DNA of 64,000 nt. Origin: Lachnospiraceae bacterium (GTDB taxonomy: Bacteria; Bacillota; Clostridia; Lachnospirales; Lachnospiraceae). The notes under the pieces are model-generated. The model had not been told where the DNA came from and did not search any database. It saw only the letters and a program-made list of their open reading frames with translations. Both the position numbers and the translations under genes were made by a program. The stretch covers positions 1 through 64,000 of the forward strand of contig JAMPGL010000016.1 in NCBI GenBank assembly GCA_023663945.1. The letters run 5' to 3'. The first letter of the stretch is position 1, and each line of letters starts with the position of its first letter. Shown piece by piece: positions 1 through 9,475 of this stretch.

Positions 1-109
1 ACTGCTGTGCTTTTTAGTGAGCGAGAGCGTGGCGACGTAGAAATAAATCTCCATATAAGCGTCCGTTTTCTAAACTCCCTTTACCACATTAAACCGAAAA
101 AAAAGACTA

Positions 110-149
110 AGGTCATTTCAGCTATCATCAAAGAAAACTGAAATGACCT
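110..149. terminator. hairpin, probable terminator
   Basis: A 12-base inverted repeat (110-121 with 138-149, arms AGGTCATTTCAG and CTGAAATGACCT) encloses a 16-base loop. An A-run precedes it on the plus strand, which is a T-run after the hairpin when read on the minus strand, so it could end transcripts coming from the minus-strand gene at 310-576. Confidence 0.5.
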
Positions 150-179
150 GATCCCTTTCTTATATCATCTTGTGAAGCC

Positions 180-288
180 AACAACCCCGATGCAAAGCAT
201 AGCGCATCTTCGATGCAGGGTTGTTGACCCTCGCGGCAGTCGTCAAAGGTCAAAACCAGCCTTAACTGGTTCTAAGCATGACTTTGAC
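180..288. repeat. tandem nested inverted repeats, unknown role
   Basis: Two palindromic units lie side by side. The first pairs AACAACCC at 180-187 with GGGTTGTT at 218-225. The second pairs GTCAAAG at 242-248 with CTTTGAC at 282-288 and contains an inner AACCAG/CTGGTT pair at 254-259 and 266-271. It lies just beyond the stop of the 310-576 gene. It may be RNA structure or a short interspersed palindromic element. The rest of 1-309 shows no convincing gene. Confidence 0.4.
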
Positions 289-309
289 TCGTTGCTCGCA
301 GGAATAAAA

Positions 310-576
310 TCATCCCTCAACAATCAAATATCTTCCATCCCCGATGTCGAACACTTCATCTGCCTCTAGGATTTCATCTCCTTTGGCTCCGTCCAAATCA
401 ATTCCTTCCTCCTCAAAGAAATCCCATACCTCACGGACGGAATGAACCACCACCGCCAGACATTCTTCCAGAAATGCTTCTGCTTCCTCAAGATTGGAAA
501 CAACATCTCCTTCCGGGAACAGCTGGCTCTGATTGTCCAGAAAGCACTGCAATACAGCATCGTCAAATTCATGCAT
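310..576 (-). CDS. small acidic hypothetical protein
   Basis: An 88-residue acidic protein starting MHEFDDAVLQCF; I do not recognise its family. The start at 576 is chosen because GGAGG lies at proper spacing just upstream, inside the end of the preceding phosphatase gene. The two genes overlap (ATGCATGA), so translation is probably coupled. The protein has no membrane segment or signal peptide, and the only notable composition is a run of Glu and Asp in the middle and C-terminal part. It is the last gene of the run from pheA to here. Confidence 0.7.
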   Translation of the reverse strand: MHEFDDAVLQCFLDNQSQLFPEGDVVSNLEEAEAFLEECLAVVVHSVREVWDFFEEEGIDLDGAKGDEILEADEVFDIGDGRYLIVEG

Positions 577-1372
577 GAAAAAGCACCTCCTTTCGTATGA
601 TCTGATAAACACCTTTTTGTTTATAGCCGGGGCAGATGCCTCCTGCCGCCTGTTTTACCTCATCCACTGCCGTGTCCACCGCATAACTGTATCCGGCGGC
701 ACGCATCATTCCAATATCATTATCATTATCGCCAAATACCATAGTCTCCTGCCTACTGATTTTCAGATGGTTTTCCAGAATCTTCAGACCATTTCCTTTA
801 TCCACGCTGCTGTCCATAAAGTCAACCCATTCTTCTCCTGCCATGCATGCCTTGACTTTATCCTGCCATTTGGGGATAAACAAGCTCTCGCCCAGTTTGC
901 GGATGCTTCCTTTCCGGTAAACTGCAATCTTAATAATCGTATCGTCAACTTTCAGCACATCCTCCACCCTGCGGAATGCATTGTGATACCCATAAGTAAT
1001 CAGATTTACAAAATCTTCATTCCGGCTTTCCACAAGACTTCCGTTTGGCGTTGAAGTAATTGTCTCACATTCTCCATAATAAGGGCGGAGCATGGTTATA
1101 ATTCCCTCAATATGTTCCCGTTTCATGGGCGTAACTGAAATATTTTGATTTTGATAACGAATGTGGGCGCCGTTTTCGGCGATATAGGCAATCTCATCCG
1201 CCACATCCCGAAATACATTCCTGAGGCTTTCATACTGTCTGCCGCTGGCGGCGCAGAATAAAATCCCTCTTTTCGTCAGTTCCCGGATGGTCTCTGCCAT
1301 TTCCGGATACAAATCCGGCGTAGAGTCCTTAATCAGCGTTCCATCCACATCCGATGCTATCAGCTTGATCAT
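569..1372 (-). CDS. Cof-type HAD-IIB family hydrolase
   Basis: A 267-residue haloacid dehalogenase phosphatase of the Cof/YidA type, expected to remove phosphate from sugar phosphates or similar small metabolites in the cytoplasm. The N-terminal nucleophile motif DVDGTL is at residues 8-13 and the metal-binding GDNDND motif near residue 214. A large C2-type cap lies between them, as in the IIB subfamily, and the length is normal. It starts four bases after the maf stop. The substrate cannot be read from sequence. Confidence 0.9.
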   Translation of the reverse strand: MIKLIASDVDGTLIKDSTPDLYPEMAETIRELTKRGILFCAASGRQYESLRNVFRDVADEIAYIAENGAHIRYQNQNISVTPMKREHIEGIITMLRPYYGECETITSTPNGSLVESRNEDFVNLITYGYHNAFRRVEDVLKVDDTIIKIAVYRKGSIRKLGESLFIPKWQDKVKACMAGEEWVDFMDSSVDKGNGLKILENHLKISRQETMVFGDNDNDIGMMRAAGYSYAVDTAVDEVKQAAGGICPGYKQKGVYQIIRKEVLFHA

Positions 1373-1376
1373 TCTT

Positions 1377-1988
1377 TTATCCTTCCAAGTCCATCTTCTT
1401 AAGTTCCTGCCAAAGTCTCCCCACCGGCAGTCCTACCACATTGCTGTAATCCCCTGAGATTCTCTTAATCCATGCGGCGCATCTCCCCTGTATTCCGTAA
1501 GCTCCCGCCTTATCCATGGGCTCTCCGGTGGCAACGTAATCCCTGATTTCCTTACTGCTCACCGGATACATGGTTACAGAGGTCTTTTCCACAAAGGTTC
1601 TGACCTTGCGCACTGCTCTTTTCTGGTTGTTCCATTCCTGAAAAATCAGCGTCACCCCGGTGTAAACCTGATGCGTATTCCCCTGCAGAAGCGCCAGCAT
1701 CTCCTCAGCGTCCTGCTCATCCGCCGGTTTTCCTAACACCCTTTCCCCAACTGCAACCAGGGTGTCCGCCCCGATAACCAGTGCATGCTCCTTTTCCTCT
1801 TCCGAAAAGCCCTCAAACACCGCAAGCGCCTTTTGTCTGGAAAGCTCTCTTACCATCCGGGCAGGTATTCTGCTTTGCGTGGTCTCCTCAATATCCGCCG
1901 GCAATATCTGAAACTTGATTCCTGCCAAGGCAAGAAGCTCTCTCCTTCTGGGCGAAGCGCTTGCCAGAAAGATAGTTTTCTTATTCAT
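1377..1988 (-). CDS. maf: Maf family nucleotide pyrophosphatase
   Basis: A 203-residue Maf/YhdE protein. The family hydrolyses noncanonical or normal nucleoside triphosphates (dTTP/UTP-type) to monophosphates and affects septum formation when overexpressed. The N-terminal signature SASPRRREL is at residues 10-18 and the conserved IGADTLV block near residue 72, with a conserved DKAGAYGIQG stretch towards the C-terminus. The start overlaps the end of ppk by eight bases, which suggests translational coupling in the ppx-ppk-maf-Cof run. Confidence 0.93.
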   Translation of the reverse strand: MNKKTIFLASASPRRRELLALAGIKFQILPADIEETTQSRIPARMVRELSRQKALAVFEGFSEEEKEHALVIGADTLVAVGERVLGKPADEQDAEEMLALLQGNTHQVYTGVTLIFQEWNNQKRAVRKVRTFVEKTSVTMYPVSSKEIRDYVATGEPMDKAGAYGIQGRCAAWIKRISGDYSNVVGLPVGRLWQELKKMDLEG

Positions 1989-4104
1989 GATGTATTTCGG
2001 GAATGAACACCCTGCGCCCGGTCAGCTCATTGCTTTCCTTTGCCGTCTGCGCGGCAAGCCTGCCAAATTCCAACTGCGCATTAAAGGTTCCTTTCCCTCT
2101 CCTGTCTACTTTTTCGTATGTTCCGTCTGACATCAGCACATGCGCCTTCGCGGTATCCTTGAGCTGCATAGTCAGAATATTCATCAGTTTCTCCCTAAGC
2201 TTCGGCGTCTCTATGGGAAACATAATCTCCACCCGGCGTTCCAGATTCCGGGGCATCCAGTCTGCGCTGGCGCAATAGTATTCCGGTTTTCCGTCGTTTT
2301 CAAAATAAAAGATACGGCAATGCTCTAAGAAATTTCCCACAATGGAGCGGACGCTGATATTGTCTCCGATTCCCGGAAGCCCTGTTTTCAGACAGCAGAT
2401 TCCCCGTATGATCAGTTCAACCCTTACGCCCTCCGACGCCGCCTCGTAAAGTGCCTCTATAATATCTTTATCGCACAGGCTGTTGATCTTGGCGATTATA
2501 TGACCGCCCCTGCCTGCCTTGGCATTTTCCTTTTCCCGGTTGATCAACTGTAAAAACCGGTCTTTCAGCCACAAGGGAGCCAGCGAAAGCTTATTCCAGA
2601 ATAACGGCTCCGAATAACCGGAAAGCATGTTAAAGACGGCTGTCGCATCCTCCCCGATGGAAGGAGAACAGGTGAGGAGCCCCACATCCGTATACAGTTT
2701 TGCCGTGGAATCGTTATAATTCCCCGTTCCCAGATGGACGTACCTTCGGATGCCGTCCTCTTCTCTCCGAACCACCAGCGTAATCTTGCTGTGCGTCTTA
2801 AGTCCCACCAGCCCATAGATTACGTGACAGCCTGCTTTTTCCAGCATTTTTGCCCATACAATATTGTTTTCCTCGTCAAACCGCGCTTTCAGCTCCACCA
2901 GCACGGAAACCTGCTTTCCGTTTTCCGCCGCCTGCGCCAGCGCCGCGATGATGGGCGAATTGCCGCTGACACGGTACAGCGTCTGTTTGATGGCAAGTAC
3001 ATCCCTGTCCCTTGCCGCCTGCCGGATAAAGTCCACCACCGGCGCAAAGGTTTCGTAAGGATGGTGAAGCAGAATATCTCCCTTACGGATTTGTTCAAAT
3101 ATATCGCTGTCCGCGGAAAGCTCCGGCACCGGCTGGGGCGCCGCGTAACGCTTTTCTTTCAGGTGGTCGTATCCGGGAAGCCCGTACATTTGCATAAGGA
3201 ACGTCAGATCCAGCGGTCCCGCAATTTGATAAATGTCCTCTTCCTCAATAGACAATTCCTGCTTAATGATGTCCAGAAGCCTTACATCGATTCCCTGTTC
3301 CACCTCCAGACGGATCGCCTGTCCCCACTGCCTTTTCTTTAACTGCTTTTCAATTTCTTTCAGCAGATCCTCCGCCTCATCCTCCTCAATGGAAAAATCC
3401 GCATTGCGCATGATTCGGAAGGGATAGGAGCAGACAATATCGTAATTGAGAAACAGCTTTTGAATGTTTCTCTCAATCACCTCTTCCAAGAGGATTACCG
3501 CTTTCTCCTCGTCGTTTTCGGAGGGAATCTGTATAATTCTCGGCAGCACGCTGGGCACCTGCACGGTTACAAACTCCAAGTCTCCTCCACTCTTTTTGGT
3601 CACTAACGCCCCGATATTTAAAGATTTATTCCGAATCAGCGGAAAAGGCCTCGAAGAGTCCACTGCCATGGGCGTAAGCACCGGATATACATTTTCCTCA
3701 TAAAATTTATCTACAAACTCCGCCTCAGCGGGCGTCAGCTTTTCATGCTTTTCGATGACGCGCAGACCATTCTGCAAAAGCTGGGGCAGCAGACGGTTAT
3801 AGACCGCATACTGCTTCTCCACCAGCTCATGGGTCGCCTCATAAACCTTTGTAAGCTGTTCTCCCGGCGTCATCCCGGCTATATCCGGTCTGTCATAGCC
3901 TGCATTCTCCATATCCTTTAAGGATGCCACTCTGACCATAAAAAATTCGTCCAGGTTCGACGCGGTGATGCTCAAAAATTTCAGCCGTTCAAACAGCGGA
4001 TTTTCTTTATCCTTTGCTTCACTTAAGACCCTCTTGTCAAAAAGGAGCCAGCTAAGCTCTCTGTTTGTGTAAAATCCCGGGTCTGCATATTTGGATTTGC
4101 TCAT
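1981..4104 (-). CDS. ppk1: polyphosphate kinase 1
   Basis: A 707-residue PPK1, which reversibly moves the ATP gamma-phosphate onto polyphosphate. It starts MSKSKYADPG. I chose this start over one six codons upstream because GGAGG sits seven bases before it. The middle and C-terminal phospholipase-D-like lobes are visible: KQTLYR, the block YVHLGTGNYN with the predicted autophosphorylated His, and RRVEIMFP near the end. The length is normal for PPK1. It lies directly after a Ppx-type phosphatase, so synthesis and breakdown of polyphosphate are encoded together. Confidence 0.95.
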   Translation of the reverse strand: MSKSKYADPGFYTNRELSWLLFDKRVLSEAKDKENPLFERLKFLSITASNLDEFFMVRVASLKDMENAGYDRPDIAGMTPGEQLTKVYEATHELVEKQYAVYNRLLPQLLQNGLRVIEKHEKLTPAEAEFVDKFYEENVYPVLTPMAVDSSRPFPLIRNKSLNIGALVTKKSGGDLEFVTVQVPSVLPRIIQIPSENDEEKAVILLEEVIERNIQKLFLNYDIVCSYPFRIMRNADFSIEEDEAEDLLKEIEKQLKKRQWGQAIRLEVEQGIDVRLLDIIKQELSIEEEDIYQIAGPLDLTFLMQMYGLPGYDHLKEKRYAAPQPVPELSADSDIFEQIRKGDILLHHPYETFAPVVDFIRQAARDRDVLAIKQTLYRVSGNSPIIAALAQAAENGKQVSVLVELKARFDEENNIVWAKMLEKAGCHVIYGLVGLKTHSKITLVVRREEDGIRRYVHLGTGNYNDSTAKLYTDVGLLTCSPSIGEDATAVFNMLSGYSEPLFWNKLSLAPLWLKDRFLQLINREKENAKAGRGGHIIAKINSLCDKDIIEALYEAASEGVRVELIIRGICCLKTGLPGIGDNISVRSIVGNFLEHCRIFYFENDGKPEYYCASADWMPRNLERRVEIMFPIETPKLREKLMNILTMQLKDTAKAHVLMSDGTYEKVDRRGKGTFNAQLEFGRLAAQTAKESNELTGRRVFIPEIHHE

Positions 4105-4118
4105 ACCAAAGCCTCCGT

Positions 4119-5672
4119 TCAAATCGTTCTCTTTTGTCTGATTATGGGCCGCACACTGTATACTTCTTCAAAAAACATAGCTCGTTCGCCAAACAATCCC
4201 TTTTCTAAGGTAATGTCATCATTGGTGTCCACCGTGATGATCAGTTCATTCTCCTTAAGCACCGTCTTAACATTCTTAAACTTCTGCTTATGGCTTCGGT
4301 CCAGCCCGTTGGCAAGGCGCAGGATTGCGGTAAGCTTGGCAATCTTTAAGTAAGATACCATATCAATCATGCCGTACAGGTTCATCTCTTCAAAGTAATC
4401 AAATTCCAGATGATTATACTTTACCACATTTGCCACAATTTGTCTTTCAATGTGGGAAAGCCCGATGATCTCCGTGGACATGATGATGCTGTAAGAGCAC
4501 TCGCCTAAGTTCGTCATGCTGATATATTTTCCGCAGTCATGAAGGATTGTGGACAATTGCAGCAACAGCCGTTCCCGCTTCCCCAGACCGTGGATCTTTT
4601 TCATGCTGTCAAAAATCGTGAGCGCAATCTGCTCTAAGGTTTCGCTCCGCTTTCTGCTTCCCCGGTAACGCTTGCTGATATTGTATGCACAGGCAATAAT
4701 ATCCTTCTCAAAATCGTGTGTGGACACTATTATTTTATTCTTCTGCGCATATTCATATGCAATGCCGTCGCACAAGGTAACTCCCGGCGCCCAGATAAGC
4801 TCCGCCCCCATAGTCTCCATAATCCGCTTGATCATAATCAGCGCGATATATAAAAGGGGCATGGTCTCCTCCGGCATGTTCCAGTGCCTTGCCAGACTGG
4901 ATATGCTCTCCGTCTGATAGACACTGCGGAATTTCTCGAACAGTTCCACTCCGCCGTAACCGGTCATCTCGTTATTGACGCTCTTCTTTCGCAGAAGGGT
5001 GGAAATATAGTCATCCACCACTATAATATTCCGAATTTCCCGATCCCTTAGATACAGCTTCTTGTACACTGCCATCTGTGCATCGATCATCTCATTTAGG
5101 AGATTTTCATACTGCCTGATGCTTGCATTTAACTGAGTCAGATGCTCTTTGAGCCTTAGAACCCCAAGCTTCATATTCTGTGTGGAAACCAAGGTATCCT
5201 TGTCAAAAAGCGAAACCTGAATGCTTCCTCCGCCGATATCCACAATCGCCGTTCCGTTTTCAATGATCTTTTGAAATCCTTCGCCCTGAAATGCAATGGA
5301 TTTGTAATCCAAAAACCGCTGTTCGGAGTTGCTGAGCACCCCGATGCGGATTCCGGTTCTCTGCTGAATCTGGTCAAGCAAAATAGCGGTATTTTCTGTT
5401 TCACGGATAGCGCTGGTTCCGTATGCCACATAGTCGGAAACCTGATAAGCTTTCATAATATCCATAAATTCCCGCAGAATACGGCAGAGCTCTTCCACCC
5501 TCTGGTAACTGAGCTTTCCGGTGGCATAACTCTCCGTTCCCATATCGATGCTGTGACGGATATGGTCGATTTCTTTCATCCCCTTGACCTTGGATACCTC
5601 AAAAATCTTCATGGCAAGCTCATAAGAGCCTACATCAATCGCCGCGAATGTTTTTACTGCCATAATTTTCAA
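4119..5672 (-). CDS. ppx: Ppx/GppA family phosphatase with C-terminal HD domain
   Basis: About 517 residues. The N-terminal two-lobe ASKHA fold characteristic of exopolyphosphatase or pppGpp phosphatase is shown by AAIDVGSYELAM near residue 10, YGTSAIRE near 105 and VDIGGGSIQV near 145. The C-terminal third carries an HD-type segment (ILHDCGKY). The best-placed ribosome site (AGGAG) favours a TTG start at 5672; an ATG three codons later is the alternative. Its neighbour ppk1 starts 15 bases after its stop, which supports a role in polyphosphate turnover. Whether it prefers polyphosphate or pppGpp is not visible. Confidence 0.9.
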   Translation of the reverse strand: MKIMAVKTFAAIDVGSYELAMKIFEVSKVKGMKEIDHIRHSIDMGTESYATGKLSYQRVEELCRILREFMDIMKAYQVSDYVAYGTSAIRETENTAILLDQIQQRTGIRIGVLSNSEQRFLDYKSIAFQGEGFQKIIENGTAIVDIGGGSIQVSLFDKDTLVSTQNMKLGVLRLKEHLTQLNASIRQYENLLNEMIDAQMAVYKKLYLRDREIRNIIVVDDYISTLLRKKSVNNEMTGYGGVELFEKFRSVYQTESISSLARHWNMPEETMPLLYIALIMIKRIMETMGAELIWAPGVTLCDGIAYEYAQKNKIIVSTHDFEKDIIACAYNISKRYRGSRKRSETLEQIALTIFDSMKKIHGLGKRERLLLQLSTILHDCGKYISMTNLGECSYSIIMSTEIIGLSHIERQIVANVVKYNHLEFDYFEEMNLYGMIDMVSYLKIAKLTAILRLANGLDRSHKQKFKNVKTVLKENELIITVDTNDDITLEKGLFGERAMFFEEVYSVRPIIRQKRTI

Positions 5673-5685
5673 TCATGCTCCTTTC

Positions 5686-6984
5686 TCATTTCCCAAGCAG
5701 ATAATCCACAAACTGCTGGGCGCATCTTCCCGAAAGACCGCCGTGGGCAAGCTCCCACCTGCCTGCCTCTGAAAGCAGTTCTTCCTCCGGCATGGTCACA
5801 TGATAACGCTCCGCCAGAACACGCACAATATTTTGAAATTCCTTTTTATTCGGCGCCGCAAAATAAATCGTCACGCCAAACCTGCCCGCTAAGGAAAGCT
5901 TTTCCTGTACGGTATCCCCTGCATGGAGCTGATCCCTGCCCTCCTCCTTGTCTGAGAACTTTTCCCGGATCAGGTGCCTGCGGTTGGAGGTTGCATAGAT
6001 CAGTACATTGTCCGGCTTTCGTTCCAGTCCGCCCTCAATCACAGCCTTCAAGTATTTATATTCAATCTCAAAATCCTCGAAACTCAAATCGTCCATATAG
6101 ATAATAAACTTATAATTGCGGTTCTTAACCTGGGAGATCACGTCGCCCAGATCCCGAAACTGATGCTTATATACCTCAATAATCCGCAGTCCCTTTTCAT
6201 AATATTCATTTGCAACCGCCTTGATGCTGGACGACTTTCCCGTCCCCGCGTCGCCGAAAAGGAGACAGTTGTTGGCTCTTTTGCCGTTCACAAAAGCCTC
6301 CGTATTCTCAATCAGCTTTCTCTTGGGAATCTCATATCCCACAAGATCATCCAGACGGACATGTGCAATCCTTGGAATCGGCACAATCCGGACGCCGCTC
6401 TCATCGTGAACAACCCGGAACGCCTTGTGAAGACCAAACTTCCCAACTCCATAATCCTTATAAAATTCTGTCAGGGTCGCCTTCATCTCCTCCGGCGTAT
6501 GGTCTTTGGCAAACTTTACCGCCAAGGAACAAATCCGCTCCCTGATGCGGCTGTTGTACACTTTACTTTCCCTGTCATTGCTTTCGTAATTGGTAATAAG
6601 GTCAAATCCGTCTATGGAAAGCGCTCTGACCAGCTCCGAAAAATCATAATCAAACAATTCCTTAAAAATCACAATATCATGAAGAACCGCCCGGTTAATA
6701 GTTCCCTCCGCCTGTCCTCTTATTTCGCAGGCTCTGCTGTAACTGTTCTCATTGTTTACCAGCAGATTTGAGAGAAAGCAGTGCCACAAATTCCCATAAA
6801 AGCCGTAATTTCCTGCCAGCTCTAAAAGGGAGTACATACAGCTGTAAAAAATGCCTGCCGCCGCTTCCCTGTCCTGCATCTTCTGCAGGTCATATTCCAT
6901 CAGTCCCGTCATATCATGCAGAAGCTTTGCATCACTCTCTTCAAGGTTCCGATATACAATTAACTCCCCGACTCTTATCTTCAT
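5686..6984 (-). CDS. DUF815 family AAA+ ATPase
   Basis: A 432-residue P-loop ATPase. Walker A is LLFGDAGTGKSS near residue 240, Walker B is IIYMDDLSFEDFE near 290, and a sensor-like ATSNRRHL follows. This is the DUF815 signature. The N-terminal half (about 1-200) has no recognised catalytic motif. The cellular role of the family is not established. It ends 14 bases before the ppx start and follows pheA by about 100 bases. Confidence 0.85.
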   Translation of the reverse strand: MKIRVGELIVYRNLEESDAKLLHDMTGLMEYDLQKMQDREAAAGIFYSCMYSLLELAGNYGFYGNLWHCFLSNLLVNNENSYSRACEIRGQAEGTINRAVLHDIVIFKELFDYDFSELVRALSIDGFDLITNYESNDRESKVYNSRIRERICSLAVKFAKDHTPEEMKATLTEFYKDYGVGKFGLHKAFRVVHDESGVRIVPIPRIAHVRLDDLVGYEIPKRKLIENTEAFVNGKRANNCLLFGDAGTGKSSSIKAVANEYYEKGLRIIEVYKHQFRDLGDVISQVKNRNYKFIIYMDDLSFEDFEIEYKYLKAVIEGGLERKPDNVLIYATSNRRHLIREKFSDKEEGRDQLHAGDTVQEKLSLAGRFGVTIYFAAPNKKEFQNIVRVLAERYHVTMPEEELLSEAGRWELAHGGLSGRCAQQFVDYLLGK

Positions 6985-7088
6985 CCGTTACTCTCCTGTA
7001 CCTGCCTCATTCATATCCGTCTCTGTCATATTGCCTTAACCATATCTGTCTCAGCTGTCTTTGCGTGATTCCTCTGAAAACATCGTCC

Positions 7089-8213
7089 TTAATAATTTCC
7101 AAGGACTCTCATGTTTCTCGCCTCTTCCCGAAGCCCCCTGAGAGCATTCTTGACGGAGCTGTCCGAAAGATTTCCATCAAAATCGATAAAGAAACGGTAC
7201 TCCCAGTTTCTCCCCTCAATGGGCCGGCTCTCAATCCGGTTCATGTTAAGATTATTATAAATAAAATGAGAAAGCATATGATAAAGAGAACCGCTCTCGT
7301 GCGGCACCTCAAAACAGATGCTCACCTTCCGGGCATCCTTACGGAAAATCTTCTGGTTGGTCACAATGATAAATCTGGTGGAATTGGTGCTGGATTGGTT
7401 TACGCCCTTTTTCAAAATTTCAAGCCCGTAAAGCTCTGCGGCATATTCCCCGGCAATCGCCGCCTGATTTCTGTCCCCGTCCCCTGCAATCTTCTGAGCC
7501 GCAAATGCATTATTTTCCATGCTGATCTGCTTCCAGTCATATTGATCTAAAAATCTAGCCGACTGCATCAGAGACTGCGGATGGGAATACACTCTCCTGA
7601 CCTCCGAAAGCTCCGTTCCCGGCAGCGCCATCAGGCAGTGCTGGATTTTAATAATCTGCTCCCCCACAATATAATTTTCAAACTCTGCCAAAAGATCATA
7701 AATCTCACTGACAATTCCCGCCGTTGAATTTTCAATGGGGAGCACTGCATAATCCGCGCTTCCCTCCTCAATTGCCATCATAGCGTCCCTGAAAGAATCC
7801 ACATGGAAGTTGTTTACCTGCTCTCCAAAAAATTGAATCATTGCCGCTTGGGAATAAGATCCCTCTGCCCCCTGATAAACTACTCTCACATTTTCCATTT
7901 CCAGCTTGTCAACGCCGATAAAGGGAAGTCTGCCCATGCTTCCATGCTCCGTCAGCAGACGATATTGAAGCTTCCGGCTCATAGACATAATCTGCTCAAA
8001 CAGCTCTTCGATTCCGTAGGCGTTAAACTCATTATGGGTAAGCGCCTTGACACTGCGCAGCTTTTCCTCTTCACGAACCTTATCAAAAACCTTTTTGCCG
8101 GTCTCAATCTTATATTCCGCCACCTGTCTGGAAATATCCATCCGCTGTTCATAGAGCTCTACAATCTGGGAGTCAATTGCGTCAATCTGTTTTCTTAAGT
8201 CTGCTAAATCCAT
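7089..8213 (-). CDS. pheA: bifunctional chorismate mutase / prephenate dehydratase
   Basis: A 374-residue P-protein that converts chorismate to prephenate and then to phenylpyruvate for phenylalanine synthesis. The N-terminal AroQ-type mutase helix bundle spans about 1-90 (LRKQIDAIDSQIVELYEQR). The dehydratase domain follows from about 108 (VVYQGAEGSYSQAA), with NSTRFIIV near 275. A C-terminal ACT domain carries the ESRP motif (IESRPIEGRNWEYRF) that binds phenylalanine for feedback inhibition. Order and length are typical. Confidence 0.95.
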   Translation of the reverse strand: MDLADLRKQIDAIDSQIVELYEQRMDISRQVAEYKIETGKKVFDKVREEEKLRSVKALTHNEFNAYGIEELFEQIMSMSRKLQYRLLTEHGSMGRLPFIGVDKLEMENVRVVYQGAEGSYSQAAMIQFFGEQVNNFHVDSFRDAMMAIEEGSADYAVLPIENSTAGIVSEIYDLLAEFENYIVGEQIIKIQHCLMALPGTELSEVRRVYSHPQSLMQSARFLDQYDWKQISMENNAFAAQKIAGDGDRNQAAIAGEYAAELYGLEILKKGVNQSSTNSTRFIIVTNQKIFRKDARKVSICFEVPHESGSLYHMLSHFIYNNLNMNRIESRPIEGRNWEYRFFIDFDGNLSDSSVKNALRGLREEARNMRVLGNY

Positions 8214-8271
8214 CTCTTACCCTTCCTTCCGGTACCGCCGTCATCGGTATCGCATCATCGATGTTGATACC

Positions 8272-8300
8272 ATTTTATATCAAAAATACCTGCTAATCAA
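8272..8300 (-). promoter_or_regulatory. candidate pheA promoter
   Basis: Read on the minus strand, TTGATT (8300-8295) and TAAAAT (8277-8272) are separated by 17 bases. Between it and pheA a short inverted repeat (GGTATC/GATACC) could form a hairpin in the leader. No leader peptide rich in Phe was seen. Confidence 0.45.
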
Positions 8301-8322
8301 GGCAAAAACTTTTGAGATTTAG

Positions 8323-8351
8323 TTGCACTGTAATTTCCAGTTTATTATAAT
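8323..8351 (+). promoter_or_regulatory. promoter of the DUF5050 gene
   Basis: TTGCAC at 8323-8328 and a perfect TATAAT at 8346-8351 are 17 bases apart. They precede the AAAGGAG ribosome site of the plus-strand gene at 8405. Confidence 0.7.
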
Positions 8352-8404
8352 ATATTTCAGCAGGCAGGTTCTGCCAAAATAATAACACTTCAAAGGAGTT
8401 ACTC

Positions 8405-9445
8405 ATGAAAAAGAATTGGAAAGCCCTGCTTTTTGCAGGTATTCTTCTGTTACTGCTGGCTGGATTCGGAATATTTTCCGCATTCTCATCCAGGATTCCT
8501 CATAATGAGCTTTCCGTCACCGGAAATACCGCAGGCAATTTAAATAACAGCGGTTTGTTTGCCGAGTCTGACGGCAGGGTGTACTTTTCAAACGCCTATG
8601 ACAACGGATGCCTGTACTCCATGAACTCCGATGAGACAGACCTTAAAAAGCTGGCATCCTCACGGGTAAATGCCATCAACACCGGCGGTGATTATCTTTA
8701 TTATTATATGGACAGCGACGGAAACGGCGGCAATGACGGGATGGGATTTGTAGTCCGTACCTACGGAGTCTATCGCTCCCGTCTGAACGGAAAGGGGATT
8801 AAATGCCTTGACCGGAGTGCCTCCGTCACCATGCAGCTTTGCGGAGATTACCTCTATTATCAGCGGTATAACAATAAGGATTTCACCAAGCTGTATAAGG
8901 TCAAAACCGATAAATCCGAAAACACTCTGGTGTCCGACAGCATAATCAATCCTGCCGCATATCATAACGGCATCATTTATTTTAATGGAACAGAGTCCGA
9001 TCACTATCTGTACGCCCTTGATACCGCCACAGATACGATTTCCACCATCTATCAGGGGAATCTATGGTATCCGGCTTATTCAAACGGCTATATTTATTAT
9101 ATGGATGTATCTGAAAATTACAGATTATGCCGGTACTCTCTTTCCGAGAATACCGTTGAGATCCTGACAAACGACAGGGTAGACACCTTTAACGTAGGCG
9201 AACAATATATTTATTACCAGCGCAATTCTGCCACGGAACCGGCGCTGATGCGTATGGGGATTGACGGAAGCAGTCCGGAAGTGGTTGCCGAGGGGAATTA
9301 TTCCGACATCAACCTGACTTCAAGATATGCTTACTTCCATGCCTTCGGTCAGGAAATCCCTGTTTACCACACTCCGGTAAACGGGGACATTGACGTGACA
9401 TCCTTTACGGCGGCGGAAACAGCCGCCCTTCAAAATCAAAAATAG
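8405..9445 (+). CDS. DUF5050 domain protein, membrane-anchored beta-propeller-like
   Basis: 346 residues with a single N-terminal hydrophobic segment (about 8-28) and an extracellular body of repeated blocks such as YLYYYMDSDG, YIYYMDVSEN and YIYYQRNSAT. These YIYY-rich repeats are the hallmark of DUF5050/WD40-like proteins of Clostridia, and about six or seven repeats suggest a propeller. There is no lipobox Cys, so it is probably held by an uncleaved signal anchor. Function unknown. It is the only plus-strand gene in the first 13 kb and has its own promoter and terminator. Confidence 0.8.
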   Translation: MKKNWKALLFAGILLLLLAGFGIFSAFSSRIPHNELSVTGNTAGNLNNSGLFAESDGRVYFSNAYDNGCLYSMNSDETDLKKLASSRVNAINTGGDYLYYYMDSDGNGGNDGMGFVVRTYGVYRSRLNGKGIKCLDRSASVTMQLCGDYLYYQRYNNKDFTKLYKVKTDKSENTLVSDSIINPAAYHNGIIYFNGTESDHYLYALDTATDTISTIYQGNLWYPAYSNGYIYYMDVSENYRLCRYSLSENTVEILTNDRVDTFNVGEQYIYYQRNSATEPALMRMGIDGSSPEVVAEGNYSDINLTSRYAYFHAFGQEIPVYHTPVNGDIDVTSFTAAETAALQNQK

Positions 9446-9447
9446 CA

Positions 9448-9475
9448 CAGCGCCCTTTGGGGCGCTGTTTACAGT
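9448..9475. terminator. bidirectional terminator between DUF5050 gene and folBK
   Basis: A short GC-rich hairpin AGCGCC-CTTTGG-GGCGCT followed by GTTT lies between two convergent genes, within a few bases of both stops. Confidence 0.7.

Noticed and set aside
533..1054. 173-residue plus-strand open frame
   Set aside because: It lies opposite the Cof hydrolase and has no ribosome site; the minus-strand protein has clear motifs.
5271..6104. 277-residue plus-strand open frame
   Set aside because: Antisense to ppx and the DUF815 gene, with Cys/Pro/His-rich composition typical of a shadow frame.
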